This document shows positions 51,938 through 61,612 of a stretch of 64,000 bases of DNA, piece by piece; the stretch's first letter is position 1, and the number at the start of each line of letters is the position of its first letter. Below the pieces are notes generated by a model. It saw only the letters and a list, made by a program, of their open reading frames with translations. It searched no databases and was not told the DNA's origin. Where the stretch lies: contig NZ_CP107903.1 in assembly GCF_036013955.1 (NCBI RefSeq), positions 4,154,001 through 4,218,000 of the forward strand. Direction: 5' to 3'. Origin of the DNA: Streptomyces sp. NBC_00459. GTDB taxonomy: Bacteria; Actinomycetota; Actinomycetes; Streptomycetales; Streptomycetaceae. A program made the translations under genes and the position numbers.

Positions 51938-53227
51938 ATGACGCTGCACGCCGTCGTCGGCATCAACTGGGGCGACGAGGGGAAGGGCCGGATGATCGAC
52001 TATCTGGCCCGGGACGCGGACCTCGTGGTCCGCTATCAGGGCGGCAACAACGCCGGCCACACGGTCGTCAACGAGCTCGGCACCTTCAAGCTCCGACTCG
52101 TCCCCTCCGGTATCTTCCAGCCCGGCACCGTCAACGTGATCGGCCCCGGTACCGCCGTGGACCCCGAGTCGCTGGACGCGGAACTCACCGAGCTGCGCGA
52201 ACGCGACATCGACACCTCGGGACTGATGGTCTCCGACCGGGCCACCGTCTGCTTCCCCTTCCACCGCGACCAGGACGCCTGGGAGGAGGACCGGCTCGGC
52301 GACCGCCCCTTCGGCTCCACCCGGCGCGGCATCGCCCCCGTCTACGGCGACCGCTACCTCAAGCGGGCCATCGCGATCGGCGAGCTCTTCGACGAGAACC
52401 TGCTGCGCGACCGTCTCGCCCCGGTCGTCGAGTGGAAGAACCTCGCCCATGCCGGCCTCTACCCGGACCGGCCGCCGATCAGCCTCGACGACATGGTCAA
52501 GTGGGGCCTGGAGTACGGCGAGCGGCTGCGGCCGTACGTGCGGAACGTGGTGCCCGAGCTCGCCCGCGCCGAACAGCGGGGCGCCCACATCATGTGCGAG
52601 GCCCAGCTCGGCGCCTTGCGCGACGTCCTGTACGGCATCTACCCGTACACCACCTCCGCCAGCACGCTGGCCGGCCACGCCCCCGTCGGCTCGGGCCTGC
52701 CCGGCGCCCGGCTCGCCCACGTCACCGGTGTGATGAAGGCCTTCTCCACCTGCGTCGGCGAGGGCCCGTTCGTCACCGAGGAGCACGGAGACTGGGCCGA
52801 CACCCTGCGCCGTGCCTCCGGCGAGTACGGCGTCAACACCGGCCGCCCGCGCCGCATCGGCCCCTTCGACGCCGTCGCCTCCCGCTACGGCGTCCTCCTC
52901 CAGGGCGCCCACGAACTCGCCCTGACCAAGTTGGACAGCCTCAGCGGCGTGCCCGATCTGCGCATCTGCACGTCGTACGAGATCGACGGCCGACGGACCG
53001 GCGACTTCCCGATGAACCATCTGCTGGAGCGGGCCCGGCCCGTCTACGAGACCGTGCCCGGCTGGGACGAGGACCTCACCGGCATCCGCGACTTCGACCG
53101 ACTCCCGCCGGCCGCCGCGGCCTACGTCCTGCGCGTCGAGGAGCTCGTCGGCGCACCCGTGCGCTACGTCTCCGTCGGCCCCGAGCGCGACCAGCTGATC
53201 GACCGCGGCCCGCGGCCCGGCCGTTGA
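51938..53227 (+). CDS. purA: Adenylosuccinate synthetase paralogue in the biosynthetic operon
   Basis: A 429-residue PurA: IMP (or an analogue), aspartate and GTP to adenylosuccinate, GDP and phosphate. Motifs are intact: NWGDEGKGRMIDYLA (the usual Gln before Trp is Asn), GGNNAGHTVV, LVPSGIFQPGTVNVIGPG, and a normal C-terminal half. Its place in a natural product operon with QueD and QueE suggests a 7-deazapurine nucleotide substrate, as for the PurA homologue of the toyocamycin pathway. A self-resistance copy is the alternative. Confidence 0.9.
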   Translation: MTLHAVVGINWGDEGKGRMIDYLARDADLVVRYQGGNNAGHTVVNELGTFKLRLVPSGIFQPGTVNVIGPGTAVDPESLDAELTELRERDIDTSGLMVSDRATVCFPFHRDQDAWEEDRLGDRPFGSTRRGIAPVYGDRYLKRAIAIGELFDENLLRDRLAPVVEWKNLAHAGLYPDRPPISLDDMVKWGLEYGERLRPYVRNVVPELARAEQRGAHIMCEAQLGALRDVLYGIYPYTTSASTLAGHAPVGSGLPGARLAHVTGVMKAFSTCVGEGPFVTEEHGDWADTLRRASGEYGVNTGRPRRIGPFDAVASRYGVLLQGAHELALTKLDSLSGVPDLRICTSYEIDGRRTGDFPMNHLLERARPVYETVPGWDEDLTGIRDFDRLPPAAAAYVLRVEELVGAPVRYVSVGPERDQLIDRGPRPGR

Positions 53228-53322
53228 CCGGACCGGCCCGCCGCGCCCCCTCGGAGATCCACCGGAAGTCCTCTCCTCACATCGTCCCGCCCCTTCACGA
53301 CGAAAGGCTCGACCCAACCACC

Positions 53323-54852
53323 ATGTCAGTCGAACACGGGGTAGTGCGGACGACCGGTGCGGACCACCGCTACGCGGTCGCCGGCATGGGAGCGACCGGT
53401 GTCGGCGTCTTCGTCGCCCTCGTCCGCTCCCTGGTTGCAGGCGGCCGGGCGGCCGGAGCCGAGATACACATATTCGAGACCAAGGAGCGCCTCGGCGCCG
53501 GCGTCGCCTACAGCACGCCACACGACTGCCACCTGCTGAACATGCGCGCCGCCACCATGAGTGTGCACGCCGACGACCCCGACCACTTCGTGCGCTGGCT
53601 GGCCGGCCGCGAGGACGTGTCGGCATCGGACGCGGGGGAGTACGTGCCGCGCCGGTTGTTCGCCGAGTACCTCCAGGAGTTCTTCGGGGACGCGCTCGCC
53701 GAGGCGCGGCAGCGCGGCATAAAGGTCGTCACCCACAAGTCCGTGGTCAGCGACTGCCGTGAGGACGAGCGCGGAGTCCATCTCATCGCCGGACTCGACC
53801 ACTTCGTCTTCGGCCGGGTCTTCCTGTGCCTGGGCGACCTGCCCTCCACGGAGTACCTGGAGTTCACCAAGCTCCCCACCTACGTCCACTCCATGTGGCA
53901 GGGCGCGGGCCTGGAAGCCATCGGCCCGGACGCCACCGTCGGCATCCTCGGCACCAGCCTCACCGCCGTCGACGCCCTGCTCCAGCTGCGCACCGCAGGC
54001 CACCGCGGCGCGATCACCTGCTTCTCCCGGCGCCGTTCCCTGCCCAAGGTCCAGGGCCCGCGCGTGCGGCACACCCTGCGGCACGTCACCGAGGCCAACC
54101 TGCGGCTGCTGACCGGTGACTTCACCCGGCAGCTGGAGTTCACCGAGGTCGCCGAGCTGTTCCGGCGCGAGCTCGAGGACGGTCTCGGGATCGCCATCGA
54201 CTGGACGCGGGTGCTGGCCCGCCCGAAGGAGATGTTCACCCACACGCTGGCCAAGGACGTCGAGCTCGCCGAGAAGGGGCAGACCCTTTGGTACTCGATC
54301 CTCGACGCCACCTCCGAGATCGTCCCGCTGGTGTGGCGCAGCATGTCACCCGAGGCCCGCGCCTCCTTCATGACCGAGCACCTGTCGATCTGGTCGATGT
54401 TCCGCCACTGCATGCCACTGGACAACGCCCGCCGACTGCTCGACATGGCCACCGACAACGCCTTCACCGTCGCCAGCGACCTCACCTCGGTGTCGTACGA
54501 CGAGGACGCGCGGGCCTTCCGCATCGAGGCGGGCGGCGCCGCGCACCACGTCGAGTGGCTCGTCAACGCCACCGGCACCGGCTTCGCCCTCGATTGCTCC
54601 GACTCCTCACTCATCCAGAACCTGCTGATGCGCGGCGACATCACCCCGCATCCGCTCGGAGGCATCGACGTCGACTTCGACACCCTGCGCGTGGTGCGCC
54701 GTGACGGCTCGCTCTCCGCGCGCGCCCACTACATCGGCCCCCTCACCAGAGGCGTGCACTTCTACACCAACTCCTTCGAGACGAACCTCGCCAACGCCCA
54801 TAGCGCCGTGGCGGCGGCCCTCACCCGTCTCGACAGCCCGGCCGCGGCCTGA
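53323..54852 (+). CDS. FAD/NAD(P)-binding oxidoreductase
   Basis: A 509-residue flavoprotein of the FAD-NAD(P)-binding type (PF13454-like). The first Rossmann motif is YAVAGMGATGVGVFVAL near residue 20, then IFETKERLGAGVAYSTPHDCHLLNM. The second is VGILGTSLTAVDALLQL near residue 205. The C-terminal third has the ATGTGFALD turn. Some relatives are amine N-oxygenases, so oxidation of an amino acid nitrogen is one possibility; nothing here proves it. The ribosome binding site is weak. Confidence 0.82.
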   Translation: MSVEHGVVRTTGADHRYAVAGMGATGVGVFVALVRSLVAGGRAAGAEIHIFETKERLGAGVAYSTPHDCHLLNMRAATMSVHADDPDHFVRWLAGREDVSASDAGEYVPRRLFAEYLQEFFGDALAEARQRGIKVVTHKSVVSDCREDERGVHLIAGLDHFVFGRVFLCLGDLPSTEYLEFTKLPTYVHSMWQGAGLEAIGPDATVGILGTSLTAVDALLQLRTAGHRGAITCFSRRRSLPKVQGPRVRHTLRHVTEANLRLLTGDFTRQLEFTEVAELFRRELEDGLGIAIDWTRVLARPKEMFTHTLAKDVELAEKGQTLWYSILDATSEIVPLVWRSMSPEARASFMTEHLSIWSMFRHCMPLDNARRLLDMATDNAFTVASDLTSVSYDEDARAFRIEAGGAAHHVEWLVNATGTGFALDCSDSSLIQNLLMRGDITPHPLGGIDVDFDTLRVVRRDGSLSARAHYIGPLTRGVHFYTNSFETNLANAHSAVAAALTRLDSPAAA

Positions 54853-54887
54853 TCCCGGCCGCCGTACCCACCGTCAGGAGATCCCTC

Positions 54888-55805
54888 ATGCGGGTGGCGT
54901 TCCTCGTCGGCAACGACCTCACGTCCCATCTGATCGTCGGGCAGGTGCTCGACGACGTCCTGCAAGCCGGCCACACCCCGTACGTCTGCTACACCCACCA
55001 GCGGCCCAACCCCAAGGCCGAGCCCGAGCTGCGCGAACTGTTCACCTACGAGCGCACCCTGCTCAACAGTTGTGTCCACCCTTACCTCGACAGCCTCCCG
55101 GCCCCTTTGCACGGCGCCCTGCTGCCCCCGGCCGGCATCGCCAAGCTGTACCGCGAGCGGGCGGTCGTCCGGGTCGTCGAGGACGTCAACTCACCCGCGT
55201 TCATCGACTTCCTGGCCGCCGAGAACGTGAGCGCCGCGTTCTCCGTGCGCTGCTACCAGAAGTTCCGCGCGCCGCTGATCGACCACTTCCGGCCCGAGCC
55301 CGGCGCTCCCGCGCTCTTCGCCAACCTGCACCCCGGCATCCTGCCTCGCTACCGCGGTGTGCTGACCTTCGCCCGGTCCATGCTGCACGGCGAGCGGGAG
55401 GCCGGATTCACCCTGCACCGGGTGAACGAGGAGTGGGACGCGGGCGGCGTCATAGCGATGTCCGGCGCGCCGCTCGACTACGGGGTCTCGGTGCTGGAGA
55501 ACATGGCCGCCCAGCGCGGACAGGCCGCCGCGCTGCTGCTCGACGCGATCGCCTCGGCCGCCGCCGACGGCAACTGGACCGACCGGCCGCAGGACCCCGA
55601 CGAGGTCGGCTACTACTCGCACCTGTCCCGCGCCGACCTCGACGAACTGCACCGCAAGGGCATCGAGCTCTTCCGGCCGCGCGCCGTCATCGACCTGCTC
55701 ACCAGCGCCTACACCCCGCCCGGCTCCCCGCAGCGCCTGGAACTCGGCGGCATTCTCGCCGGGATCACCAGCCGCCGCCCGGAGTTCGCCGGTGTGCCCG
55801 CCTGA
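54888..55805 (+). CDS. Formyltransferase family protein
   Basis: A 305-residue enzyme of the formyltetrahydrofolate-dependent N-formyltransferase fold (Fmt/GART/ArnA type). The catalytic block is ANLHPGILPRYRGVLTFARSM near residue 146, followed by LHRVNEEWDAGGVIAM, giving the usual Asn-His-Asp set. The C-terminal extension differs from Fmt. It probably formylates an amine on a pathway intermediate or carrier-bound amino acid. ATG with AGGAGA upstream; 36 bases after the flavoprotein. Confidence 0.87.
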   Translation: MRVAFLVGNDLTSHLIVGQVLDDVLQAGHTPYVCYTHQRPNPKAEPELRELFTYERTLLNSCVHPYLDSLPAPLHGALLPPAGIAKLYRERAVVRVVEDVNSPAFIDFLAAENVSAAFSVRCYQKFRAPLIDHFRPEPGAPALFANLHPGILPRYRGVLTFARSMLHGEREAGFTLHRVNEEWDAGGVIAMSGAPLDYGVSVLENMAAQRGQAAALLLDAIASAAADGNWTDRPQDPDEVGYYSHLSRADLDELHRKGIELFRPRAVIDLLTSAYTPPGSPQRLELGGILAGITSRRPEFAGVPA

Positions 55806-55853
55806 ACCCCGACCCCACCCGACCCGTCACCCACTGCTCCGAAGGGACGCCCC

Positions 55854-56933
55854 ATGGCGCTGGACCGCGAAGAGATCGTGCAGATCGTCAGCGAGATCTG
55901 GGAGGACCTCCTCGACACCGACGTCGAGGAGGACGACGACTTCTTCGACCTCGGCGGCTACTCGCTGCTGATCGTCAACGTCGTCACCGAGGCCCGCAAG
56001 CGCGGCCTGGAGATGTCGGCCAACGACATCTACACCCACAAGACCCCGGCCGCCCTCGCCGACGCCCTGAGCGCATCGGCAGCGGGCGCCCCGGCGGACG
56101 GCCCCGCCGACCCCGACTTCAGCACCGTCTGGGAGACCGGCCTGAGCCCGCTGGGTACCGAGCCGTCGCCGACGCTCGTGCCGCTGGCAGCCGAGGGCAC
56201 CGGCACGCCCGTCTTCTGCTTCCACTGGGGCACCGGCAACGTGCGCTTCCTGGCGGACCTGGTCGACTCCTTCCGCGGTGAACGGCCCGCGTACGGCCTG
56301 GAGATGGTCGGCATGTGGAGCCGGGAGCGGCCCGCGCTGTCCCTGGTGGAGATGGCCTCGCGCTACCTGCGCGACATCCGCGCGGTCCAGCCCGAGGGCC
56401 CGTACCTGTTCGTCGGACCGTGCGCCGGCGGCCGTATCGCCTACGAGATCGCCCGGCAGCTGGAGGAGAGCGGCGAGCAGGTCGCCGTACTCGCCGTCGT
56501 CAACACCATGCCGCCCGGCAGCACCGAACTCGACGCCGCCTGGGGCCTTCGCGAGCTGTACGACTTCCGTCTCGCCTCGCTGCGCGAGCGCTTCGAGGTG
56601 CCCGACCTGCTCACCGACCAGGAGCGGCTGACTCGCGGCATGGTCGAGATCGCCTGGCTGGACGAGAACGTCGACCCGGCCGACCTGCACTGGCGGCAGG
56701 CGGTGTGGGCGGCCGGCATCTTCGCCCAGGAGCACTACGAACCCCGTCCCTACGGCGGTGAGGTCACCGTCTTCCAGCTGGCCGAGCACGCCGACCGCCC
56801 CGAGGCCGACTGGGGCCGGGTGGCCGCCACCACCGAGACCCACACCTTCGAGTCGGCGGGCACGCTGCCGCTGCTGCGCGACGCCGCCTTCGCCCAGGTC
56901 CTTGCCAAGAAGCTCGCGTCGTACGCGGGCTGA
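55854..56933 (+). CDS. Carrier protein-thioesterase didomain with Cys nucleophile
   Basis: A 359-residue NRPS termination protein. The carrier domain, about 1-80, has the phosphopantetheine serine S37 in DLGGYSLLIV. The type I thioesterase, about 110-359, has G-P-C190-A-G where Ser is normal, N217 (VVNTMPPG) where the triad Asp is normal, 27 residues later as in surfactin TE, and H330. Cys thioesterases are known in some lactone-forming systems. It should accept the second residue on S37 and release the product by hydrolysis or cyclisation. Confidence 0.88.
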   Translation: MALDREEIVQIVSEIWEDLLDTDVEEDDDFFDLGGYSLLIVNVVTEARKRGLEMSANDIYTHKTPAALADALSASAAGAPADGPADPDFSTVWETGLSPLGTEPSPTLVPLAAEGTGTPVFCFHWGTGNVRFLADLVDSFRGERPAYGLEMVGMWSRERPALSLVEMASRYLRDIRAVQPEGPYLFVGPCAGGRIAYEIARQLEESGEQVAVLAVVNTMPPGSTELDAAWGLRELYDFRLASLRERFEVPDLLTDQERLTRGMVEIAWLDENVDPADLHWRQAVWAAGIFAQEHYEPRPYGGEVTVFQLAEHADRPEADWGRVAATTETHTFESAGTLPLLRDAAFAQVLAKKLASYAG

Positions 56934-56979
56934 GACCGCTCTCGTACACCCAACTCCCGTATCCCGAGGTGAATTGACA

Positions 56980-58332
56980 GTGGCAGGCAACAGAGCCGCC
57001 ACGGCGGTCCGCAGTTGGGCCGCCGACATGGTGCCGGCGCCCGGACCGGCCCGTGGGCTCGCGGTGCTGACCGTGGTGCAGTCGGTCGGCTTCGGCCTCT
57101 TCCTCAGCTCCAGCGCCATCTTCTTCCGTACGTCCGTCGGTCTGACCGCCGGGCAGGTGGGGCTCGGGCTCTCCATCGCGGGTCTGGCCGGCCTGCTGTT
57201 CACGGTCCCGATCGGCAAGCTCGCCGACCGGCTCGGCGCGCGGCGTCCGCTGCTCGCCGTCTACGCGACGCTGGCCGTGCTGTTCACCGGATACAGCGCG
57301 GTCGGCGGCTTCGCCGGGTTCGTCGCGCTGGCCTGCGCGATCTCGGTGTGCGAAACCGCCTCCCATCCGCTGCGCATGACCCTCACCCACGAGGTGTTCG
57401 AAACCGACGCCCGGGTGAAGGTCAGCGCCCAGATGCGATCGCTGTTCAACCTCGGCTTTCTGCTGGGCGCGGCGGTGGCGGGCGGCGCGCTCGCGGCGGG
57501 CGGACGGTCCGCGTTCCTCACGGTGATCCTCCTGACGGCGGCCGCCCACGCGTGCTGCGCCGTGCTGACGGCGAGACTGCCGGGGCGGGGCGGCGCCGCC
57601 GCCGCGAAGGAAACCGCGGATTCCGAGGGGGAGACCTCCGGAGACGGGACCGCCGAGGACGAGGAAGCCGTCAAGGCACTCGACGGGCCGAAGCGGCCAC
57701 GGTCCGGGCTGCGGGACGTCCGCTTCGTGGCCCTGTCGCTGCTGTGCGGCGTACTGGAGCTGTACCAGCCGATCCTCACGGTGGCGCTGCCGCTGTGGAT
57801 CATCAGCCGTACGCATGCCCCGGGAGCGGTCAACTCCGTGCTGCTGATGGTGGACACGGTTCTGGTCATCGCGTTCCAGGTCGCCGCGAGCCGCGGGGCG
57901 GAGACGGCTCCCGGAGCCGCCCGGCTGCTGCGCCGCTCCGGAGTCCTGCTCGCGGTCTGCTGCCTGCTCTTCGCGCTGACGCAGGACGCCGACGCGTGGG
58001 TCGCCGTACCGCTGCTGCTGATCGGCACCACGGTGCTGGTTCTCGGTGAACTCAGCCAGGCGGCCGGCTCCTGGGGACTCTCCCTGCACCTGCCGCCACC
58101 GGGCCGGCAGGGCGAGTACCAGGGCGTGTTCGCCCTGGGCCGCGGCTTCCAGCAGACGGCGGGCCCGTACCTGGTCACGGCCCTGGCCGTACATCAGGGC
58201 CGCCTCGGCTGGGCCGTCCTGGCCGCGCTCCTGCTGGTGGCGGGCCTGGCCTGCCCGCCGCTGACCCGGGCGGCGGAGAGGACCCGCGGGCCCGCCAAGG
58301 ACCAGGACCCCGTACCGGCGCCGAGCCACTGA
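56980..58332 (+). CDS. MFS exporter
   Basis: A 450-residue major facilitator protein with about 12 hydrophobic segments and a charged central loop near residues 205-245 (ETADSEGETSGDGTAEDEEAV). The MFS motif A is PIGKLADRLGARRPLL. In this operon it is the likely exporter and self-resistance factor for the product. GTG at 56980 preceded by GAGGTG. Confidence 0.88.
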   Translation: MAGNRAATAVRSWAADMVPAPGPARGLAVLTVVQSVGFGLFLSSSAIFFRTSVGLTAGQVGLGLSIAGLAGLLFTVPIGKLADRLGARRPLLAVYATLAVLFTGYSAVGGFAGFVALACAISVCETASHPLRMTLTHEVFETDARVKVSAQMRSLFNLGFLLGAAVAGGALAAGGRSAFLTVILLTAAAHACCAVLTARLPGRGGAAAAKETADSEGETSGDGTAEDEEAVKALDGPKRPRSGLRDVRFVALSLLCGVLELYQPILTVALPLWIISRTHAPGAVNSVLLMVDTVLVIAFQVAASRGAETAPGAARLLRRSGVLLAVCCLLFALTQDADAWVAVPLLLIGTTVLVLGELSQAAGSWGLSLHLPPPGRQGEYQGVFALGRGFQQTAGPYLVTALAVHQGRLGWAVLAALLLVAGLACPPLTRAAERTRGPAKDQDPVPAPSH

Positions 58333-58377
58333 GCCTCGGCCCCACCCGGCCGCCCCGACCCCCGAGTGTGAGGACGT

Positions 58378-61300
58378 ATGCAACCCGACCCGCGCTGGAA
58401 CCGCACCGCCCACCCCTATCCGCGGGGTGAGTCCGTACACGGCATCGTGGCCGCGATCGCTGCCGCCACCCCCGACGCGGTGTGTCTCGTCGAGGGCGGG
58501 CGGAGCATCACCTACGGCCTTCTGGACCGGGCCTCCACCGCGTACGCCGTCCGGCTCGCCGCCCTCGGGGTACGCCGCGGCGACCTCGTGCCGGTACGGC
58601 TGCCGCGCGGCGCGGAGCTGGTCGCCACCGTGCTCGCCGTGCTCAAGCTCGGTGCCGCCTATGCCCTGGTCGACGGCGCCTGGCCGGCCGCCCGCGTGCA
58701 GGACGTGCTCGAACAGACCGACGCGCGGGTGCTGGTGGACACGGTGGACGGGGGCGCCGTCCCGGGTGAGGCGGTCATGCGCTGGACGCCTCCGGAGGGT
58801 GGGCTCACCGCTGTCGACGGAGAGGCCGCCGGTGCCGGGTTCCGGGCCGTCGCCGTCACCGGCGACGATCCCTGCTGCGTGTTCTTCACCTCCGGCACCA
58901 CCGGCCGACCCAAGGGCGTCCTCACCCCGCACCGGGCGACCGTACGGCTGTTCCGCCCCGACGGCTTCGCCCGGTTCACCGCGGACACGGCGGTGCCACA
59001 GGCCGCTCCGGTGCCGTGGGACGGCTACTCGCTGGAGCTGTGGTCGGTGCTCCTCAACGGCGGCACCTCCGTCGTCGTACCGGAGCCCTACCTCTCCCCC
59101 GGCGCCCTGCGCGCCGGTGTGGCGCGGCACGGCGTCGACACGGTCTGGCTGACCGCGAGCCTCTTCAACATGATCGTCGACGAGGACCCGGACGCGTTCA
59201 CGGGGATACGCCAGGTCATGACCGGCGGCGAGCGCCTCTCCGTACCGCACGTCCGCCGCTTCCTCGACCGTCACCCCGGCATCGCCCTGATCAACGGCTA
59301 CGGCCCGGTGGAGAGCACCGTCTTCGCGACCACGCACCGCATCCGGCCCGAGGACTGCGGGCGGCCGGGCGGGATCCCGATCGGCCGGCCCGTTCCCGAC
59401 ACCCAGGTGCACATCCTCGACGGCGACCGCGTCTGCGCCGTCGGCGAGACCGGCGAACTGTGCATCGCCGGCCACGGACTCGCGCTGCGCTACCTCGGCC
59501 GCCCCGAGCTGACCGCAGAGAAGTTCACCGAGGTCACCATCGAGGGCGCCCCCGTGCGCGTCTACCGCACCGGCGACCTGGCCGCCTGGGACGAGGACGG
59601 TCTGCTGCGCTACCTCGGCCGCGCCGACCGGCAGGTCAAGATCCGCGGGCACCGGGTCGAACCGGCCGAGGTGGAGCGGCAGATCGAGGCCCTGCTGCCC
59701 GCCGTGCGGCGCGCCACCGTACTCGCCCTGCGCGACGAGGCGGGCGCCTGCCGCGGCCTGGCCGCCTTCTGCCTCCCGGCGCGGCCGGGCGACCCGCTCG
59801 ACGGGGCGCTGGAGACCGTACGCGCGGCCCTGGTCTCCTACCACCGCCCCGAACATCTGCTGAGCGTCGACGACCTGCCGCTGACCGCCAACGCCAAACT
59901 CGACGAACGCGCCCTGCTGGACCTGTTGCCGGGCGAGGAGACCACCCCGACCGCGTCCGCCCTCACCGCATCCGCTCCGGCGGTGGAACCGTCGTCCCCG
60001 CCGACGAGCGGCGACCCGCACCTCGACCTCGTCACCGCCGTCTTCGCCGACGTCCTCGGCCGGACCTCCGTGCCCGTCGACGCCGAGTTCACCGCGCTCG
60101 GCGGCACCTCGCTGGGCGCCGGACGGGTGTGCGCCCGGCTGAGCGCGCGGCTCGGCCGCCCCGTACCGCTGGCCGTGCTCTTCGAACACCCCACGGCCGC
60201 CGCCCTCGGCGCCCGGCTGGCAGAACCGGCCGGTGAGGAAGACGCGCCGACCGCCGAGCAGGCACCGGACGAGGTGCCGCTCACGTCCGTGCAGTCGGGG
60301 TTCCTGATCCGCCATCTGCTGGAGCCGGACGACCGCGCCGGCCACTGCCTCGCGGCCTGGACGATCGACGGCGACCTGGACCGTACGGCGCTCACCGGCG
60401 CCCTGGCCGACGTGCACGCCCGGCACCACGCGCTGCGCTCCGCGTACCGCACCCACAAGGCCCGCGCCTTCGCCGTCCCCTCGGACCAACCGCCGCCGCA
60501 GCCGGTCGAGTTGCCGCCCGCGGCCTCGACCGAGGCCGCCCTCACCGCCGTACGGGAAGCACTCGCGGCCCCCCTCGACCCGGCGGAGTCCGTCGTCTGG
60601 CAGGCGGTGCTCGGACCGGTCGCCGGCACCCGGACCACCGTCCTCGGGTACGCCGTGCACCACATCGCCTTCGACGGCTGGTCCGAGTCCGTGCTCGCCG
60701 CCGACCTGGCCACCGCGTACAACGCCCGCCTGGACCGGTCCGTCCCCGCCTGGACGCCGGCCCCGACGGCCGCGCAGGTGTGGGCGGTGCGCACCCGCCA
60801 CGAGCGGGCCGCCGACCTGGCCGCGCAGCGGGAGCGGCTGACGGCCGCGCTCACCGGCGTCCCGGAGCTGCGGCTGCCCGTGCCCCGGACCCCCGCCGGA
60901 CCCGAAGTCCTGCGTACCGAGGTCGCGTTGACGGCCACCGAGGCCGCCGGCGTCGACAGGATCGCGTCGGACGCCGGGCTCACCCGGTTCGCGGTGCTGC
61001 TCTCGCTGTACGGTCGGGCGCTCGCCGATCTGACCGGGCAGGACGACTTCGGCGTCGGCGTGCCCGTCGCACAGCGTGTGGACCCGCTGCTGGAGACCGC
61101 CGTCGGCTGCCACATCGGGATGGTGTGCGTACGGCTGCGGGGCGCGGCCCTCGGCGACGGCGGTGGTGGCGGTGGCGCGGCGCGTGCCGTCGCGGCCGGG
61201 CGGCTGGTGCGGGAGGCGTTCGCCTGCCAGGACATCGGCTTCACCGAGGCCGTCCGTCTGGTCAACCCGCCCCGCAGTAACCGCAGTCCGCTCTTCCAGA

Positions 61301-61533
61301 CGGTGTTCGCGCTCCAGGACAACAGCACCGCCGAACTACCCCTGACGGGCCTCACCACCGCCTTCCACCGGCTGCCCTATCCGGGCATCCCCGCCGAGAT
61401 CCAGACCGAGGTCTGGCCCCGGGCCGACGGCGGACTGCGCCTGGTCGTCAACTCCCGCGCCGACGCGCTGGATCCGACCGCGGCGGAGGCCCTGGCGAAG
61501 ACCTTCGCGGACCTCGTCCGCACCGCCGCCTGA
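58378..61533 (+). CDS. NRPS module A-PCP-C
   Basis: A 1051-residue non-ribosomal peptide synthetase. Adenylation domain, about 20-520: core A3 FFTSGTTGRPKGV (169), A5 NGYGPVEST, A7 YRTGDL, A10 lysine in LTANAKLDE. By eye the pocket reads D, G, L, L, M, G, G, V, F, unlike any code I know. Carrier domain about 545-620 with S578 in LGGTSLG. Condensation domain about 630-1051 with HHIAFDG (H762 catalytic). The C domain comes last, so its acceptor is a separate carrier, most likely the carrier-thioesterase protein. Confidence 0.9.
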   Translation: MQPDPRWNRTAHPYPRGESVHGIVAAIAAATPDAVCLVEGGRSITYGLLDRASTAYAVRLAALGVRRGDLVPVRLPRGAELVATVLAVLKLGAAYALVDGAWPAARVQDVLEQTDARVLVDTVDGGAVPGEAVMRWTPPEGGLTAVDGEAAGAGFRAVAVTGDDPCCVFFTSGTTGRPKGVLTPHRATVRLFRPDGFARFTADTAVPQAAPVPWDGYSLELWSVLLNGGTSVVVPEPYLSPGALRAGVARHGVDTVWLTASLFNMIVDEDPDAFTGIRQVMTGGERLSVPHVRRFLDRHPGIALINGYGPVESTVFATTHRIRPEDCGRPGGIPIGRPVPDTQVHILDGDRVCAVGETGELCIAGHGLALRYLGRPELTAEKFTEVTIEGAPVRVYRTGDLAAWDEDGLLRYLGRADRQVKIRGHRVEPAEVERQIEALLPAVRRATVLALRDEAGACRGLAAFCLPARPGDPLDGALETVRAALVSYHRPEHLLSVDDLPLTANAKLDERALLDLLPGEETTPTASALTASAPAVEPSSPPTSGDPHLDLVTAVFADVLGRTSVPVDAEFTALGGTSLGAGRVCARLSARLGRPVPLAVLFEHPTAAALGARLAEPAGEEDAPTAEQAPDEVPLTSVQSGFLIRHLLEPDDRAGHCLAAWTIDGDLDRTALTGALADVHARHHALRSAYRTHKARAFAVPSDQPPPQPVELPPAASTEAALTAVREALAAPLDPAESVVWQAVLGPVAGTRTTVLGYAVHHIAFDGWSESVLAADLATAYNARLDRSVPAWTPAPTAAQVWAVRTRHERAADLAAQRERLTAALTGVPELRLPVPRTPAGPEVLRTEVALTATEAAGVDRIASDAGLTRFAVLLSLYGRALADLTGQDDFGVGVPVAQRVDPLLETAVGCHIGMVCVRLRGAALGDGGGGGGAARAVAAGRLVREAFACQDIGFTEAVRLVNPPRSNRSPLFQTVFALQDNSTAELPLTGLTTAFHRLPYPGIPAEIQTEVWPRADGGLRLVVNSRADALDPTAAEALAKTFADLVRTAA

Positions 61534-61612
61534 TCCCTGCCCCGACGGGCTCGCAGAAGTACGAACAGTTCCGGCATCCCGACGTTCCGACCCGAAGGGA
61601 ACGACACCCCAC

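Noticed and set aside
56764..61113. A minus-strand open frame of about 1450 codons across MFS and NRPS genes
   Set aside because: Low-complexity Arg/Gly/Ala translation typical of high-GC antisense; the plus strand holds clear NRPS motifs.
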